From Zhaonella formicivorans (GTDB taxonomy: Bacteria; Bacillota; DUOV01; Zhaonellaceae): a DNA stretch of 64,000 bases. Position numbers and translations under genes: made by a program. Position 1 is the stretch's first letter. The number at the start of each line of letters is the position of its first letter. Under the pieces are notes generated by a model that saw only the letters and a program-made list of their open reading frames with translations, had not been told where the DNA came from and made no database searches. Below are positions 16,799-25,551 of this stretch, one piece after another. The stretch covers positions 3,245,001-3,309,000 of the forward strand of contig NZ_CP085524.1 of NCBI RefSeq assembly GCF_004353525.1, in the 5' to 3' direction.

Positions 16799-17977
16799 AT
16801 GAACGGAAAAGAACCACTGTGGACAAAAAACTTTATGCTAATCTGCCTTACCAACCTGTTGCTTTTTGGCAGTTTTTACTTTTTGCTTCCCACTTTACCG
16901 GTGTTTATTGCTGAGGTTTTGAAAGGGGATGAAAGCAAAATAGGTCTGATTATCGGCGCATTATCCCTAACGGCTGTTTTGGTCCGTCCTCTGGCCGGTT
17001 TTTTACTGGATGCGGTAGGCAGAAAACAAGTGCTGTTTTTTGCCCTGATTAGTTTTGCGCTGGCTATGGGAGCGTATAACTTTGTAAACAGCCTGGTATT
17101 ACTGTTTCTGCTCCGGGTGCTCCACGGCATCGCCTGGGGTTTTGCTTCCACAGGTGCGGGGACTATAGCCGCTGATGTTGTTCCCCCGGCCAGAAGGGGA
17201 GAGGGACTTGGATACTATGGCTTGTCGAATACATTGGCTATGGCCGTGGGGCCCAGCCTGGGTTTTTATATCCTAAACCATGCCGGTTTCAGCTCCTTGT
17301 TTATCGGCAGCTTTCTCATTGCTGTTTTGGCTTGGGTCAGCATGCTTGGCATCTCTTACCAGGTACCGACCGCTGGACGGGAAAGAAGAGGGATCAACCT
17401 GGAAAGTTTTGTAGAACCAAAAGTTTTTTCTGTTTCAGGTATTATGTTTTTTATTGCCGTCGTGTACGGGGGCATAATTTCCTTTATTACCTTGCTGGGG
17501 AAAGAAATAGGTATAGCGAACAGCGGCTCTTATTTTCTCATCTATGCGCTGGTGCTTTTATTTATCAGGCCCTATGCCGGCAATGCCTTTGATAAAAAGG
17601 GACCATTAAAGATCATGCCCCTTGGTTTTGCGGCTATTGCCCTATCCTTTGTGCTGCTTTTCCTGGCCCGAGGAATTCTGCTTTTTGCCCTGTCGGCCAT
17701 AGCCATGGGGATAGGGTTTGGCATCGTGCAGCCTACCGCTATGGCGATGGCAATTAACAGCGTTGCCCCTTTACGCAGGGGTGCAGCCAACGGCACCATC
17801 TTAAGCGCCTTTGACCTTGGGATTGCTGTGGGGTCCTTTTTGCTGGGCGTTTTAGCTAAAAAAGTGGGATTATTTTATATGTACCTTTCCTGCAGCTTTA
17901 TTGTGATTATCCCTTTTCTGCTGTTTTATCTTACAGAGGCCAACAAATACCGGCTTAAAATAAATAACCTCAACTAA
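16799..17977 (+). CDS. major facilitator superfamily transporter
   Basis: 392 residues with 12 predicted membrane helices. The MFS loop 2-3 motif is AGFLLDAVGRKQVL (GxxxDxxGRK), and there is a second half-motif AGNAFDKKGPLKIM. The drug:H+ antiporter-1 type is likely from size and motif, but no substrate can be assigned. AGGGAGGAA precedes ATG 16799. It is monocistronic, ended by a bidirectional terminator. The 16528-16798 gap contains no gene. Confidence 0.85.
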   Translation: MNGKEPLWTKNFMLICLTNLLLFGSFYFLLPTLPVFIAEVLKGDESKIGLIIGALSLTAVLVRPLAGFLLDAVGRKQVLFFALISFALAMGAYNFVNSLVLLFLLRVLHGIAWGFASTGAGTIAADVVPPARRGEGLGYYGLSNTLAMAVGPSLGFYILNHAGFSSLFIGSFLIAVLAWVSMLGISYQVPTAGRERRGINLESFVEPKVFSVSGIMFFIAVVYGGIISFITLLGKEIGIANSGSYFLIYALVLLFIRPYAGNAFDKKGPLKIMPLGFAAIALSFVLLFLARGILLFALSAIAMGIGFGIVQPTAMAMAINSVAPLRRGAANGTILSAFDLGIAVGSFLLGVLAKKVGLFYMYLSCSFIVIIPFLLFYLTEANKYRLKINNLN

Positions 17978-18062
17978 ATATATCTTCTATACATTAAGAG
18001 TTTTAGTAGATCCAAAAGGCAGTAAAGCTTTCTTAAAAACTGTGCCTCAACTAAAAATCAGT

Positions 18063-18097
18063 AAAAAACCTGCAGTCAATTGATTGCAGGTTTTTTT
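18063..18097. terminator. bidirectional terminator between the MFS and carbonic anhydrase genes
   Basis: AAAAACCTGCA pairs with TGCAGGTTTTT across a 10-nt loop, with A-run and T-run on opposite sides; it serves the two convergent genes. Confidence 0.9.
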
Positions 18098-18102
18098 GCA
18101 AA

Positions 18103-18684
18103 TTACGGTTGTTTTGTTTCTTGATACCCGTTGACCAGAACTTCCAGTTTGCCTGAATGGGGATCAAAAATAAGACCATGAATCGGTACGTCGTCGGGGA
18201 TTAGGGGGTTACTTCTAATTTTGGCAACTACTTTTTGCACATTGTCCTCCGGATGGTGAAATTGATCAAGCCAGGCTGTCAGCTCGTCCTCGATCATTTT
18301 GATTGCGTCCGGCGAGATCCCCCGTTGCAACATTTTTTCTATCAGTCCCTCGGCAGTTGCGTTGGCAATTCCGCAGTCCTTATGGCCTACAACCATCACT
18401 TCTTTTACACCCAGTTCAAAAATGCCAACTACTAAGCTGCGGATAGTGGCTTCAAAGGGGCCGGTTACAGAGTTACCTGCATTTTTGATTACTTTGGCTT
18501 CCCCCCGTTTAATGCCCATGGCAGGCTCCAAAAATTCCACCAGCCGGGTGTCCATACAGGTAAAAATGGCTAACTGGCGGCTGGGGATTTTGCTGATTGC
18601 CTCATGGGAAGAGCCGGCAAATTCTTTGGGCAGATTTTCTACAAAATGCCTGTTAGCTTCTAATATTTTTTCCAGTATATTCAT
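18103..18684 (-). CDS. beta-class carbonic anhydrase
   Basis: About 193 residues. Zinc ligands and catalytic dyad are visible: CMDTRL (Cys, Asp, Arg) and GHKDCG (His, Cys). It interconverts CO2 and bicarbonate in the cytoplasm, probably feeding carboxylation or formate metabolism. An upstream ATG at 18702 exists, but AGGAG lies 8 nt before the ATG at 18684, so I start there. It follows terC by 22 nt on the same strand and may be co-transcribed with it, which would place it under the manganese riboswitch. Confidence 0.9.
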   Translation of the reverse strand: MNILEKILEANRHFVENLPKEFAGSSHEAISKIPSRQLAIFTCMDTRLVEFLEPAMGIKRGEAKVIKNAGNSVTGPFEATIRSLVVGIFELGVKEVMVVGHKDCGIANATAEGLIEKMLQRGISPDAIKMIEDELTAWLDQFHHPEDNVQKVVAKIRSNPLIPDDVPIHGLIFDPHSGKLEVLVNGYQETKQP

Positions 18685-18705
18685 CGTTACTCTCCTATTC
18701 ATTTG

Positions 18706-19503
18706 TTATTTATTTTTTCTTGGGCTAGCTGGTTTTCTTGCTGCTTCAGGTTTAATCTTTTCTTCTTTCGATAAAAACCATCCACCAACAGCTATTAGTA
18801 ATAATACCATCCAGAAGGTGACTTTCCAAGCTGCAGATTTAGCAAATTTAGTGGCTAAAATCGCTACTTCAGGGTGGGAAAGGGTATAAACTGCCAGCTT
18901 GATTCCAACCCATCCCACTATCAGGAAGGCAGCAGTCTCTAAACCTGGCTTACGGTGGAGCAAATTAACAAAATACGTGGCTGCAAAACGCATAATCACC
19001 AGTCCCAGAAATCCTCCGGCGAGTATAACCAGAAACTTTCCGCCATCCAAGCCGCCTATAGCAGGTAAAGGAGTATCGGGCAAAGTCATAGCCAAGGCTA
19101 CGGCGGCCAGTATGGAATCCACAGCAAAAGCAATATCCGCTAATTCTACTTTTAACACAGTCATCCAAAAACCAGAACCTTGGTTGTTCTCCAAAATTTC
19201 CTGCTTTTCTTTATGTCTGAAGTATTTTTTAACTATATGATTTACGCTTAAAAAGATCAGGTATACTGCTCCGATGGCCTGAACCTGCCAGACATCAACC
19301 AGAAAAGAAATGATAAACAAAGAAGCAAATCTAAATGCAAAAGCTCCCGCTAATCCATAAAACAGGGCTTTTTTTCTTCTTTCTTCCGGGAGATGCTTAA
19401 CCATAATGGCCATAACCAGGGCGTTATCGGCTGCTAGAATTCCTTCTAACCCTACAAGAACCAGTAAAACCCAGGCATATTCAAGTAACATTGCGAAATC
19501 CAT
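18706..19503 (-). CDS. TerC-family membrane protein, probable manganese exporter
   Basis: 265 residues with seven to nine membrane helices. TerC hallmarks are EGILAADNALVMAIM and ADIAFAVDSILAAVAL: the paired acidic-residue helices that form the ion pathway. TerC/MeeF proteins export Mn2+, in part to metallate secreted enzymes. A yybP-ykoY riboswitch in its leader (about 19716-19803) supports manganese control. Length is normal. The C-terminus is Lys/Arg-rich and cytoplasmic. Confidence 0.92.
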   Translation of the reverse strand: MDFAMLLEYAWVLLVLVGLEGILAADNALVMAIMVKHLPEERRKKALFYGLAGAFAFRFASLFIISFLVDVWQVQAIGAVYLIFLSVNHIVKKYFRHKEKQEILENNQGSGFWMTVLKVELADIAFAVDSILAAVALAMTLPDTPLPAIGGLDGGKFLVILAGGFLGLVIMRFAATYFVNLLHRKPGLETAAFLIVGWVGIKLAVYTLSHPEVAILATKFAKSAAWKVTFWMVLLLIAVGGWFLSKEEKIKPEAARKPASPRKNK

Positions 19504-19639
19504 TATAAAAACCTCCTTTAGAAAGATGGCGCTAAATAGATGATGGTATTAAGACCGACCGTTATATTTAGCTATTCAAAATCAATTTGTTTTTCAGCTC
19601 CTTTCTCTGATTATACTTCCCTTGGTATGGCAAATTATT

Positions 19640-19682
19640 TTTTAAAACAAAATCGGCCTTTACCAAGGGACTGGTAAAGGCC
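19640..19682 (-). terminator. second intrinsic terminator in the terC leader
   Basis: GGCCTTTACC (19655-19664) / GGTAAAGGCC (19673-19682) stem; on the minus strand it is followed by GATTTTGTTTT. It lies 32 nt beyond the riboswitch's own terminator and before the gene. Confidence 0.75.
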
Positions 19683-19691
19683 AAAAAATAT

Positions 19692-19803
19692 ATAAAAAGA
19701 CCTTTACCGTATGGCAAAGGTCTTGCAAACAACTTAAGTTGCCAACAAAGCCGGGGATAAAATCCCGAAATGACGACTCTGTTGTATCTGCTACTCCCCT
19801 TTA
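19692..19803 (-). ncRNA. yybP-ykoY manganese riboswitch controlling terC
   Basis: On the minus strand the leader opens AAAGGGGAGTAGC and closes GCAAGACCTTT, the two conserved ends of the Mn2+-sensing yybP-ykoY aptamer, with GTCGTCATTTCGGG and CCCCGGC inner helices between them. The closing strand (AGACCTTT) can instead pair with AAAGGTCT to make a terminator followed by T5 (19692-19723). The two folds exclude each other, so Mn2+ binding should turn terC on. Confidence 0.93.
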
Positions 19804-19951
19804 GGAATATTATTCTGTTGGCAGTAATTATAAAGCAGAAGTGCCACCCAGTCAAGCAAAAGAGGTCAGTAAATTATCATAAAAAACTCCATAATTCCAC
19901 TTGCTCAACTTTTTATTTTGTATTAAACTTAAGGACAGCTGAATATTGCTT

Positions 19952-20086
19952 GTAGGGGAGTAGCCGCCTGCTAAGGTCGCAAAGTCGTCACTTCGGTAAC
20001 GAAAGTTGCCCGGTTTTGCGTTAAAGTCATTTAAAGTGAGACCTACATTTCATCTATTGGAGTAGATGGGTGTAGGTCTTTTTATT
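19952..20086 (+). ncRNA. yybP-ykoY manganese riboswitch controlling the P-type ATPase
   Basis: Opens GTAGGGGAGTAGCCGCC (from 19952) and closes GTGAGACCTAC (to 20046), with GTCGTCACTTCGG and GTTGCCCGG inside: the same aptamer family on the other strand. AGACCTACA (20039-20047) also pairs with TGTAGGTCT (20071-20079), supported by an inner CATCTA/TAGATG pair and followed by TTTTTATTTT, giving an expression-platform terminator. High Mn2+ should favour read-through into the ATPase gene. Confidence 0.93.
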
Positions 20087-20180
20087 TTGCCACAAACTGG
20101 AAGGGAGGGATGTGGCAGGTCAATTTGTTTTAAACCATCTTTAACCTAGGCTAAAAATGTTCATGCAAGGAGGTATTGAA

Positions 20181-22916
20181 TTGCTGCAAGAAAAAAAGTG
20201 GCACTCTTTAGAGGCTGGGCAAGTTGCCAGGGACCTGGGTTCTGACCTGGAGCAGGGGCTTGGGCAGGAAGAAGTCAAGAGCCGTTTAAGTAAGTATGGC
20301 CCCAATGCTTTAAAAGAGCCCCCGCCGCGCAGTCTGGTTTCCATGTTTATAAGCCAGTTGAAGGAAGTTTTGGTCCTGATCCTGATTGGAGCCGCAATTG
20401 TCTCAGGAGCGCTGGGAGAATGGGAAGATACTGTTGTTATCATGATCATAGTTGTTTTAAATGCCGCTTTGGGAGTTTTTCAGGAAAACAAAGCTGAACA
20501 GGCGTTGAAAGCTCTAAAGGCAATGACCAAAACCTTTGTCAAGGTGCTGAGGGAAGGAAAAGTTACCCAGGTAGAAGTAGACAGCCTGGTCCCCGGAGAT
20601 GTGGTGCTTCTGGAGGCAGGAGATTCGGTTCCTGCTGACGCCAGGCTTTTTGAAGCGGCATCTTTACGGGTTAATGAGGCTGCCCTGACAGGTGAGTCAG
20701 TACCTGTAGAGAAGGAACTGAATACTATCGATGCGGAAGAAGTTCCCATCGGTGACCGGAAGAACATGGTGTTCATGGGTACAGCCATCACCGGCGGCAG
20801 GGGTAAGGCCATAGTCACCGAGACAGGTATGAATACTGAATTGGGGCGCATTGCTCAAATGCTGCAAGAAACCCCTCCTGATCCGACCCCGCTGCAACGG
20901 CAGTTGGCTTCCCTTGGTAAAACCCTTGGCATTGCCGCAGGTGTAATTGTGGCTGTAGTGTTCTTAACCGGGATGTTCCGGGGAGAAAATTTAATTGAGA
21001 TGTTCATGACAGCAATTGCGCTGGCAGTAGCGGCAATTCCTGAAGGCTTACCCTCGGTAGTGACCATTGTGTTGGCCCTGGGTGTGACCAGAATGAGCCG
21101 CAGAAAAGCAATTATCAGAAAGCTTCCTGCAGTGGAAACCCTTGGAGTGGCAACTTACATTTGTTCAGATAAAACAGGTACTCTTACTAAAAATGAAATG
21201 ACTGTCACTCAAGTTTATGTAAATGGCGATCTGGTGCAGGTTACCGGTACAGGTTACCACCCCCAAGGGGAGTTTTTAGCCCAAAGTGGGGAACAGATAG
21301 AGCCCCTAAAAGATAAGAATATGGAATTGATGCTCCTGGGAGGGGCACTTTGCAGTGATGCCCGGATAGAAAAGACTGAGAAGGGCTATCAGATAATTGG
21401 CGACCCTACAGAAGGGGCTTTAGTGGTTGCAGCTGCCAAAGCTGGTCTTAAGAAAGAAGAAGCAGAGGAAAAATACCCGCGACTAGGGGAAATTCCCTTC
21501 GATTCAACCCGGAAGATGATGACCACATTCCATAATATGAAGGGGACTGTCTATTCCTTTACCAAGGGAGCTCCCGACGTGCTGCTGGCTCACTGCAACG
21601 AATTGGTGACCCCAACAGGAATAGTTGCTCTAACCGACAAGATCCGCTTGCAAATTTTACAGGTTAATTCCACCCTTGCTTCCCAAGGCCAGCGGGTATT
21701 AGCCCTGGCTATCCGCAAATGGGCAGATGTACCGGCTAATCCTACCTCGGAAACAGTGGAGCAGAGCCTTGCTTTTGTCGGATTCTTTGCCATTCAGGAC
21801 CCGCCGCGTCAGGAAGCTAAGGAAGCTGTAGCCGTTAGCCGCCAGGCAGGCATCAGGACAGTGATGATTACCGGTGACCATCAGGATACAGCTGTGGCCA
21901 TTGCCAAAGAATTGGATATTTGGCGTTCAGGGGATGGGATTCTTACAGGTGCCCAGTTAGAGCAAATGAGTGACGAAGAACTAAAAAAACATGTCAACAA
22001 AACAACTGTTTATGCCAGGGTGTCGCCGGAGCATAAACTGCGGATCGTGGCAGCCTTAAAGGCAAACAATCATGTAGTGGCTATGACCGGTGACGGGGTG
22101 AACGATGCTCCTGCTTTAAAACGGGCAGACATTGGGGCTGCGATGGGCATTACCGGGACAGAGGTGGCTAAAGAAGCATCTGATATGGTATTGCTCGATG
22201 ATAATTTTGCTACCATAGTAAATGCTGTTGAAGAAGGAAGAACTATTTACAGCAATATCCGTAAATCAATTCAGTATCTGCTTTCTTGCAACACAGGTGA
22301 GATTGTGGCCATCTTTTCAGCCATTCTCTTTGGGCTGGGCAGTCCTTTGACGCCTATCCAGATCTTGTGGCTGAACCTGGTGACTGACGGACCACCGGCT
22401 CTGGCACTTGGCTTGGAACCGCCCGAAAAAGATGTGATGAAGAGGCCTCCTCGAAGTCCTAAAGAAGGAGTTTTTGCCGGGGGGATGGGCATTGCTATCT
22501 TGATCCAGGGTACTTTGCTGGGGCTTCTTTCCCTGGCGTCTTACTGGCTGGCCCTTATCTGGGGAAGGACCTTGGAAGAAGCTCATACCATGGCGTTCTT
22601 AACTTTGGCCCTGTCCCAGCTAGTTCATTCCTTTAACGCCAGGAGCTTGGATAAGTCGCTCTTCACCCTGGGTATGGGTACCAACCGCAGTCTGGTTTAT
22701 GCATTTCTGCTGTCGGTTTCGCTGCAGTTGGCTGTGATTTTTGTTCCTTTCTTAAGAAAAGTGTTCGAGACAGCGCTGCTGCGTCCGAGCGACTGGGCAG
22801 TTGTCTTGAGTTTAAGCATTATTCCGCTTATCTTTGTGGAAATCAGCAAATTGTTTAAAAAAGCTCAACCGGTTGTTGGACAGTTCGCAAGCGATTACCA
22901 AAAAAAGAATATTTAG
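20181..22916 (+). CDS. P-type Ca2+/Mn2+-transporting ATPase (P2A)
   Basis: 911-residue P-type pump. Actuator TGES, phosphorylation site CSDKTGTLTKNEMT (Asp near residue 330) and hinge GDGVNDAPALKRADIG are intact. Cation-site residues of the SERCA/PMR1 type are present: PEGLP in M4, NTGEIVAIF in M5 and NLVTDGPPA in M6. The manganese riboswitch directly upstream makes Mn2+ efflux the likely role, possibly with Ca2+. I start at TTG 20181 because AAGGAGGT lies 7 nt before it; the ATGs at 20157 and 20163 have no ribosome site and would place it inside the coding region. Confidence 0.94.
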   Translation: MLQEKKWHSLEAGQVARDLGSDLEQGLGQEEVKSRLSKYGPNALKEPPPRSLVSMFISQLKEVLVLILIGAAIVSGALGEWEDTVVIMIIVVLNAALGVFQENKAEQALKALKAMTKTFVKVLREGKVTQVEVDSLVPGDVVLLEAGDSVPADARLFEAASLRVNEAALTGESVPVEKELNTIDAEEVPIGDRKNMVFMGTAITGGRGKAIVTETGMNTELGRIAQMLQETPPDPTPLQRQLASLGKTLGIAAGVIVAVVFLTGMFRGENLIEMFMTAIALAVAAIPEGLPSVVTIVLALGVTRMSRRKAIIRKLPAVETLGVATYICSDKTGTLTKNEMTVTQVYVNGDLVQVTGTGYHPQGEFLAQSGEQIEPLKDKNMELMLLGGALCSDARIEKTEKGYQIIGDPTEGALVVAAAKAGLKKEEAEEKYPRLGEIPFDSTRKMMTTFHNMKGTVYSFTKGAPDVLLAHCNELVTPTGIVALTDKIRLQILQVNSTLASQGQRVLALAIRKWADVPANPTSETVEQSLAFVGFFAIQDPPRQEAKEAVAVSRQAGIRTVMITGDHQDTAVAIAKELDIWRSGDGILTGAQLEQMSDEELKKHVNKTTVYARVSPEHKLRIVAALKANNHVVAMTGDGVNDAPALKRADIGAAMGITGTEVAKEASDMVLLDDNFATIVNAVEEGRTIYSNIRKSIQYLLSCNTGEIVAIFSAILFGLGSPLTPIQILWLNLVTDGPPALALGLEPPEKDVMKRPPRSPKEGVFAGGMGIAILIQGTLLGLLSLASYWLALIWGRTLEEAHTMAFLTLALSQLVHSFNARSLDKSLFTLGMGTNRSLVYAFLLSVSLQLAVIFVPFLRKVFETALLRPSDWAVVLSLSIIPLIFVEISKLFKKAQPVVGQFASDYQKKNI

Positions 22917-22941
22917 GGTAGCTGTTTTCCCTTGGGCAAAG

Positions 22942-22981
22942 AGAGAGCGCAGGTGGATTAGACCGCGCTCTCTGACTTTTC
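22942..22981 (+). terminator. terminator of the P-type ATPase gene
   Basis: Nine-bp perfect stem AGAGAGCGC / GCGCTCTCT followed by GACTTTTC. Confidence 0.8.
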
Positions 22982-23007
22982 TAACCTCGTTAAATTTTAA
23001 TTTATTG

Positions 23008-23364
23008 TTATTTTTTGTTTTTGTTATTGGTATATTTGATTATTTCCACATCTTCTATAGTAATAAGCCCCTCTTTTACTACTTCGTCTAAAAACGGCAA
23101 AAGCAAGTTAATATATTCAATGCTATCAACAATGTCTATGAGTATTGGTAAATCGGAAGAAATATCGAGTATTCTGGCGCTGTGTATTCTGCTATTTGCA
23201 CCAAACCCCTCTACACCCCTGAAAACTGTTGCTCCGGCCAGACCTAATTCTTTTGCTTTTAATACTATGGCATGGTATAAAGGAGTACCTTTGTATTTAT
23301 CGCTTTCACCTATATAGATCCTTAACCTTCGGGCTTGGCCACTAATCTTGGGCAATATTCTCAC
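23008..23364 (-). CDS. DUF190 protein encoded with fluC
   Basis: 118 residues with the DUF190 pattern (RRLRIYIGESDKYKGTPLYH, GLAGATVFRGVEGFG); the fold is PII-like. DUF190 genes are usually found next to fluoride channels, as here: it overlaps fluC by 23 bp and sits under the same fluoride riboswitch. Its biochemical role is not established, and a signalling or regulatory role in fluoride resistance is inference from location. Confidence 0.88.
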   Translation of the reverse strand: MRILPKISGQARRLRIYIGESDKYKGTPLYHAIVLKAKELGLAGATVFRGVEGFGANSRIHSARILDISSDLPILIDIVDSIEYINLLLPFLDEVVKEGLITIEDVEIIKYTNNKNKK

Positions 23365-23761
23365 CCCTTTCTCCTAGTTTATTAAAAAAATTGGCCGAAA
23401 CAGTCCCGAGCCATACTGCCAATAGTCCCAATATAACGCTTGTTACGATATAAAGGAGTGCCATACTGATATTGTTTTCTTTTACAAGATTAAGCGTTTC
23501 CAGGCTAAATGTTGAAAATGTAGTAAAAGCCCCCAAAAAGCCAACAGTAACCATAATCCGGATTTGGGGGGCTATAACTGATTTTTCAAGTGTCAGTGTG
23601 TAAAACACGCCAAGAAAAAAACACCCAATGATATTGACTGCAAGGGTCCCATAAGGGAAAATTTGCTGGCTTTTATTATAAATCCAGGTTGACAAAATAT
23701 ACCTGCTTATTGCTCCCAAAGCACCTCCGAAAGCAATATAAATAAAGTTTACATAATTCAA
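23342..23761 (-). CDS. fluC: fluoride channel FluC/CrcB
   Basis: 139 residues with four membrane helices. Family signatures are GGALGAISRYILS, YGTLAVNIIGCFFLG and GFLGAFTTFSTFSLE (the polar track and central Na+ site region). It forms a dual-topology dimer that lets F- leave the cell. A fluoride riboswitch precedes it, so function and regulation agree. Only one fluC copy is seen, hence probably homodimeric. Confidence 0.95.
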   Translation of the reverse strand: MNYVNFIYIAFGGALGAISRYILSTWIYNKSQQIFPYGTLAVNIIGCFFLGVFYTLTLEKSVIAPQIRIMVTVGFLGAFTTFSTFSLETLNLVKENNISMALLYIVTSVILGLLAVWLGTVSANFFNKLGERGENIAQD

Positions 23762-23784
23762 TTAACAACACCACCCCTAAAAAT

Positions 23785-23857
23785 ATGAATACTCCTACCA
23801 ACCGGTAGGAGCCATCAGCTTCATAAAGCAGTTTATGGCGAGCCCCATCGCCATTAC
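23785..23857 (-). ncRNA. fluoride riboswitch (crcB motif) controlling fluC-DUF190
   Basis: On the minus strand: GGCGATGGGGCTCGCC (P1 and J region), TAAACTGC, then GCTGATGGCTCCTAC, the conserved crcB-motif order including the pseudoknot halves. CTCCTACC then pairs with GGTAGGAG to form a hairpin followed by TATTCATATTTTT, the likely terminator that fluoride binding prevents. Confidence 0.92.
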
Positions 23858-24046
23858 TTTTTATCGATTTTACTACATAACATTATACCCAACTTTTAAT
23901 TAGCTTTTCAAGCACTTGGAATCAGGTGTTATCAAGAGGCCCTCATGCTTATCGTCAGCACTATCAGAAAAATGAAAATTGTAACCCATTGTGTCGTAGC
24001 TGCTCCTTTTGACGGGCTATAGAGCGCTCTGTGAAGAGTATTAATT

Positions 24047-24169
24047 GGGGACATTCCCCGAACAAATATTAATCTTGCATAGGGGTGTGTCCCCAGACCT
24101 CTGTCCGTCGAGCAGCATGGACTCACGAAGCGCTGGAGCGGCACGGACGCCGCGTGAGCGCGTGCCGCT
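24047..24169. repeat. REP-like inverted repeat plus GC-rich hairpin in the 23.86-24.34 kb gap
   Basis: GGGGACATTCCCC near 24047 pairs imperfectly with GGGGTGTGTCCCC near 24083-24095. A second hairpin, AGCGGCACG (24137-24145) / CGTGCCGCT (24161-24169), lies in a patch more GC-rich than its surroundings. GGGGACA-type palindromes of this kind are often dispersed REP-like sequences in clostridial genomes. I see no convincing gene in this gap. Confidence 0.55.
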
Positions 24170-24343
24170 GGAAGTCAAACTCTGAATAGTATAGCGCTCT
24201 TGGCGATAGTCTATAAAGCAGCGGATACAAGGGTTAACATTTTCAGGGATAGCCTAAGATAGTGTAAAATTGTCAGCCTTGCCGTCATGCAAAGGTGTAT
24301 AATTTTGCTAGGAACTAAATGGGAAAATGGGGGAGTGTTAAAA

Positions 24344-25498
24344 GTGTTCAACATTATTTTACTGGGGTTGGTTAGTCTGTTTACCGACATTAGCAGCGAG
24401 ATGGTTTATCCTTTGCTGCCTTTATACCTTACCAACCGCTTAGGTGCCGGACCTGCCGTACTGGGGGTAATTGAAGGAATAGCCGAGAGTTTGGCCAGCT
24501 TATTAAAGGTAGGGGCAGGTTATATCACTGACAAGACAAAAAAACCCAAAATGTTTACGATTTTTGGCTACGCTTCTTCCTCGCTCAGCAGAATAGTGCT
24601 GTACCTATCTACATCTTGGTTGTGGGTGCTGGGGGCCAGGATAATCGACCGCTTTGGAAAAGGGATCAGAACGGCGCCCCGGGATGTTTTAATTTTAGAA
24701 AACGCAGGGGAAAAAGGTCGTGGGACTGCTTTTGGTTTACACCGCGCGTTAGATACTTTAGGTGCAGTAATAGGAATCACTTTAGCTTATTTTTTATTGA
24801 CCGGCTACAATGGAGATTACCTTAAGGTATTCATTATATCCTTAATTCCTGCTTTTTTAGGAGTTGTGTGCCTGTTTTTTGTACGGGAAAAGAAAGAAGC
24901 ACGGTTCAGGTCCAATCATTTGTCGTTAAAGTGGTCAGCGCTGGATAAGCGTCTAAAAATATTTCTGCTTATCACATTTATTTTCGCTTTGGGAAACTCC
25001 TCCAACCAGTTTTTGCTCTTAAAAGCCCAAGGAGTGGGTTTCACCGCCGACAAAGTTATCTTATTATATCTTGTTTATAACCTGGTGTATGCCTTAACTT
25101 CCTTTCCAGCGGGAAAACTTTCAGATAAAATCGGCCGAAAATCTTTTTTAGTGGGCGGATATATTTTCTATGGTTTGGTGTACCTGGGATTTGCCATGGT
25201 AAAAAGCAGCAGCGCAGTTTGGCTGCTCTTTGGAATTTACGGACTATATACAGGGCTGACGGAAGGAGTAGAAAAAGCTTTAATTGGAGATATAGCTTCT
25301 CTGGAGCTTAGGGGGACGGCAATTGGGCTTCATGCGGCTTTAGTAGGACTAGGCCTTCTGCCGGCCTCCTTCTTGGCCGGTTGGCTGTGGTCTGGATGGG
25401 GAAGCTCTGCGCCTTTTTATTTTGGCTCCTTTACAGGTTTTTGCGCGGCCCTGGCCTTACTGATTTCACCCATTTACCCAGAAGCCAGGTCGCGGTAA
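24344..25498 (+). CDS. major facilitator superfamily transporter
   Basis: About 384 residues with 12 predicted helices. Loop motif AGKLSDKIGRKSFL (second half) and the early FTDISSEMVYPLLPLYL stretch mark an MFS subfamily common in anaerobes; substrate unknown. The frame opens at 24287, but GGGGGAG followed 9 nt later by GTG 24344 (protein begins VFNIILLGLVSLF) is the better start, since the residues before it are not membrane-like. Array B of hairpin repeats follows the stop. Confidence 0.82.
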   Translation: MFNIILLGLVSLFTDISSEMVYPLLPLYLTNRLGAGPAVLGVIEGIAESLASLLKVGAGYITDKTKKPKMFTIFGYASSSLSRIVLYLSTSWLWVLGARIIDRFGKGIRTAPRDVLILENAGEKGRGTAFGLHRALDTLGAVIGITLAYFLLTGYNGDYLKVFIISLIPAFLGVVCLFFVREKKEARFRSNHLSLKWSALDKRLKIFLLITFIFALGNSSNQFLLLKAQGVGFTADKVILLYLVYNLVYALTSFPAGKLSDKIGRKSFLVGGYIFYGLVYLGFAMVKSSSAVWLLFGIYGLYTGLTEGVEKALIGDIASLELRGTAIGLHAALVGLGLLPASFLAGWLWSGWGSSAPFYFGSFTGFCAALALLISPIYPEARSR

Positions 25499-25551
25499 GG
25501 CACAGCGCAAGCCGAGTTATCCTTGGAAATTCAGAAAGTTTATCACTTTCG

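Noticed and set aside
23932-24144. 70-codon open frame on the minus strand
   Set aside because: It crosses the REP-like and GC-rich hairpin sequences, lacks a ribosome site, and resembles nothing I know.
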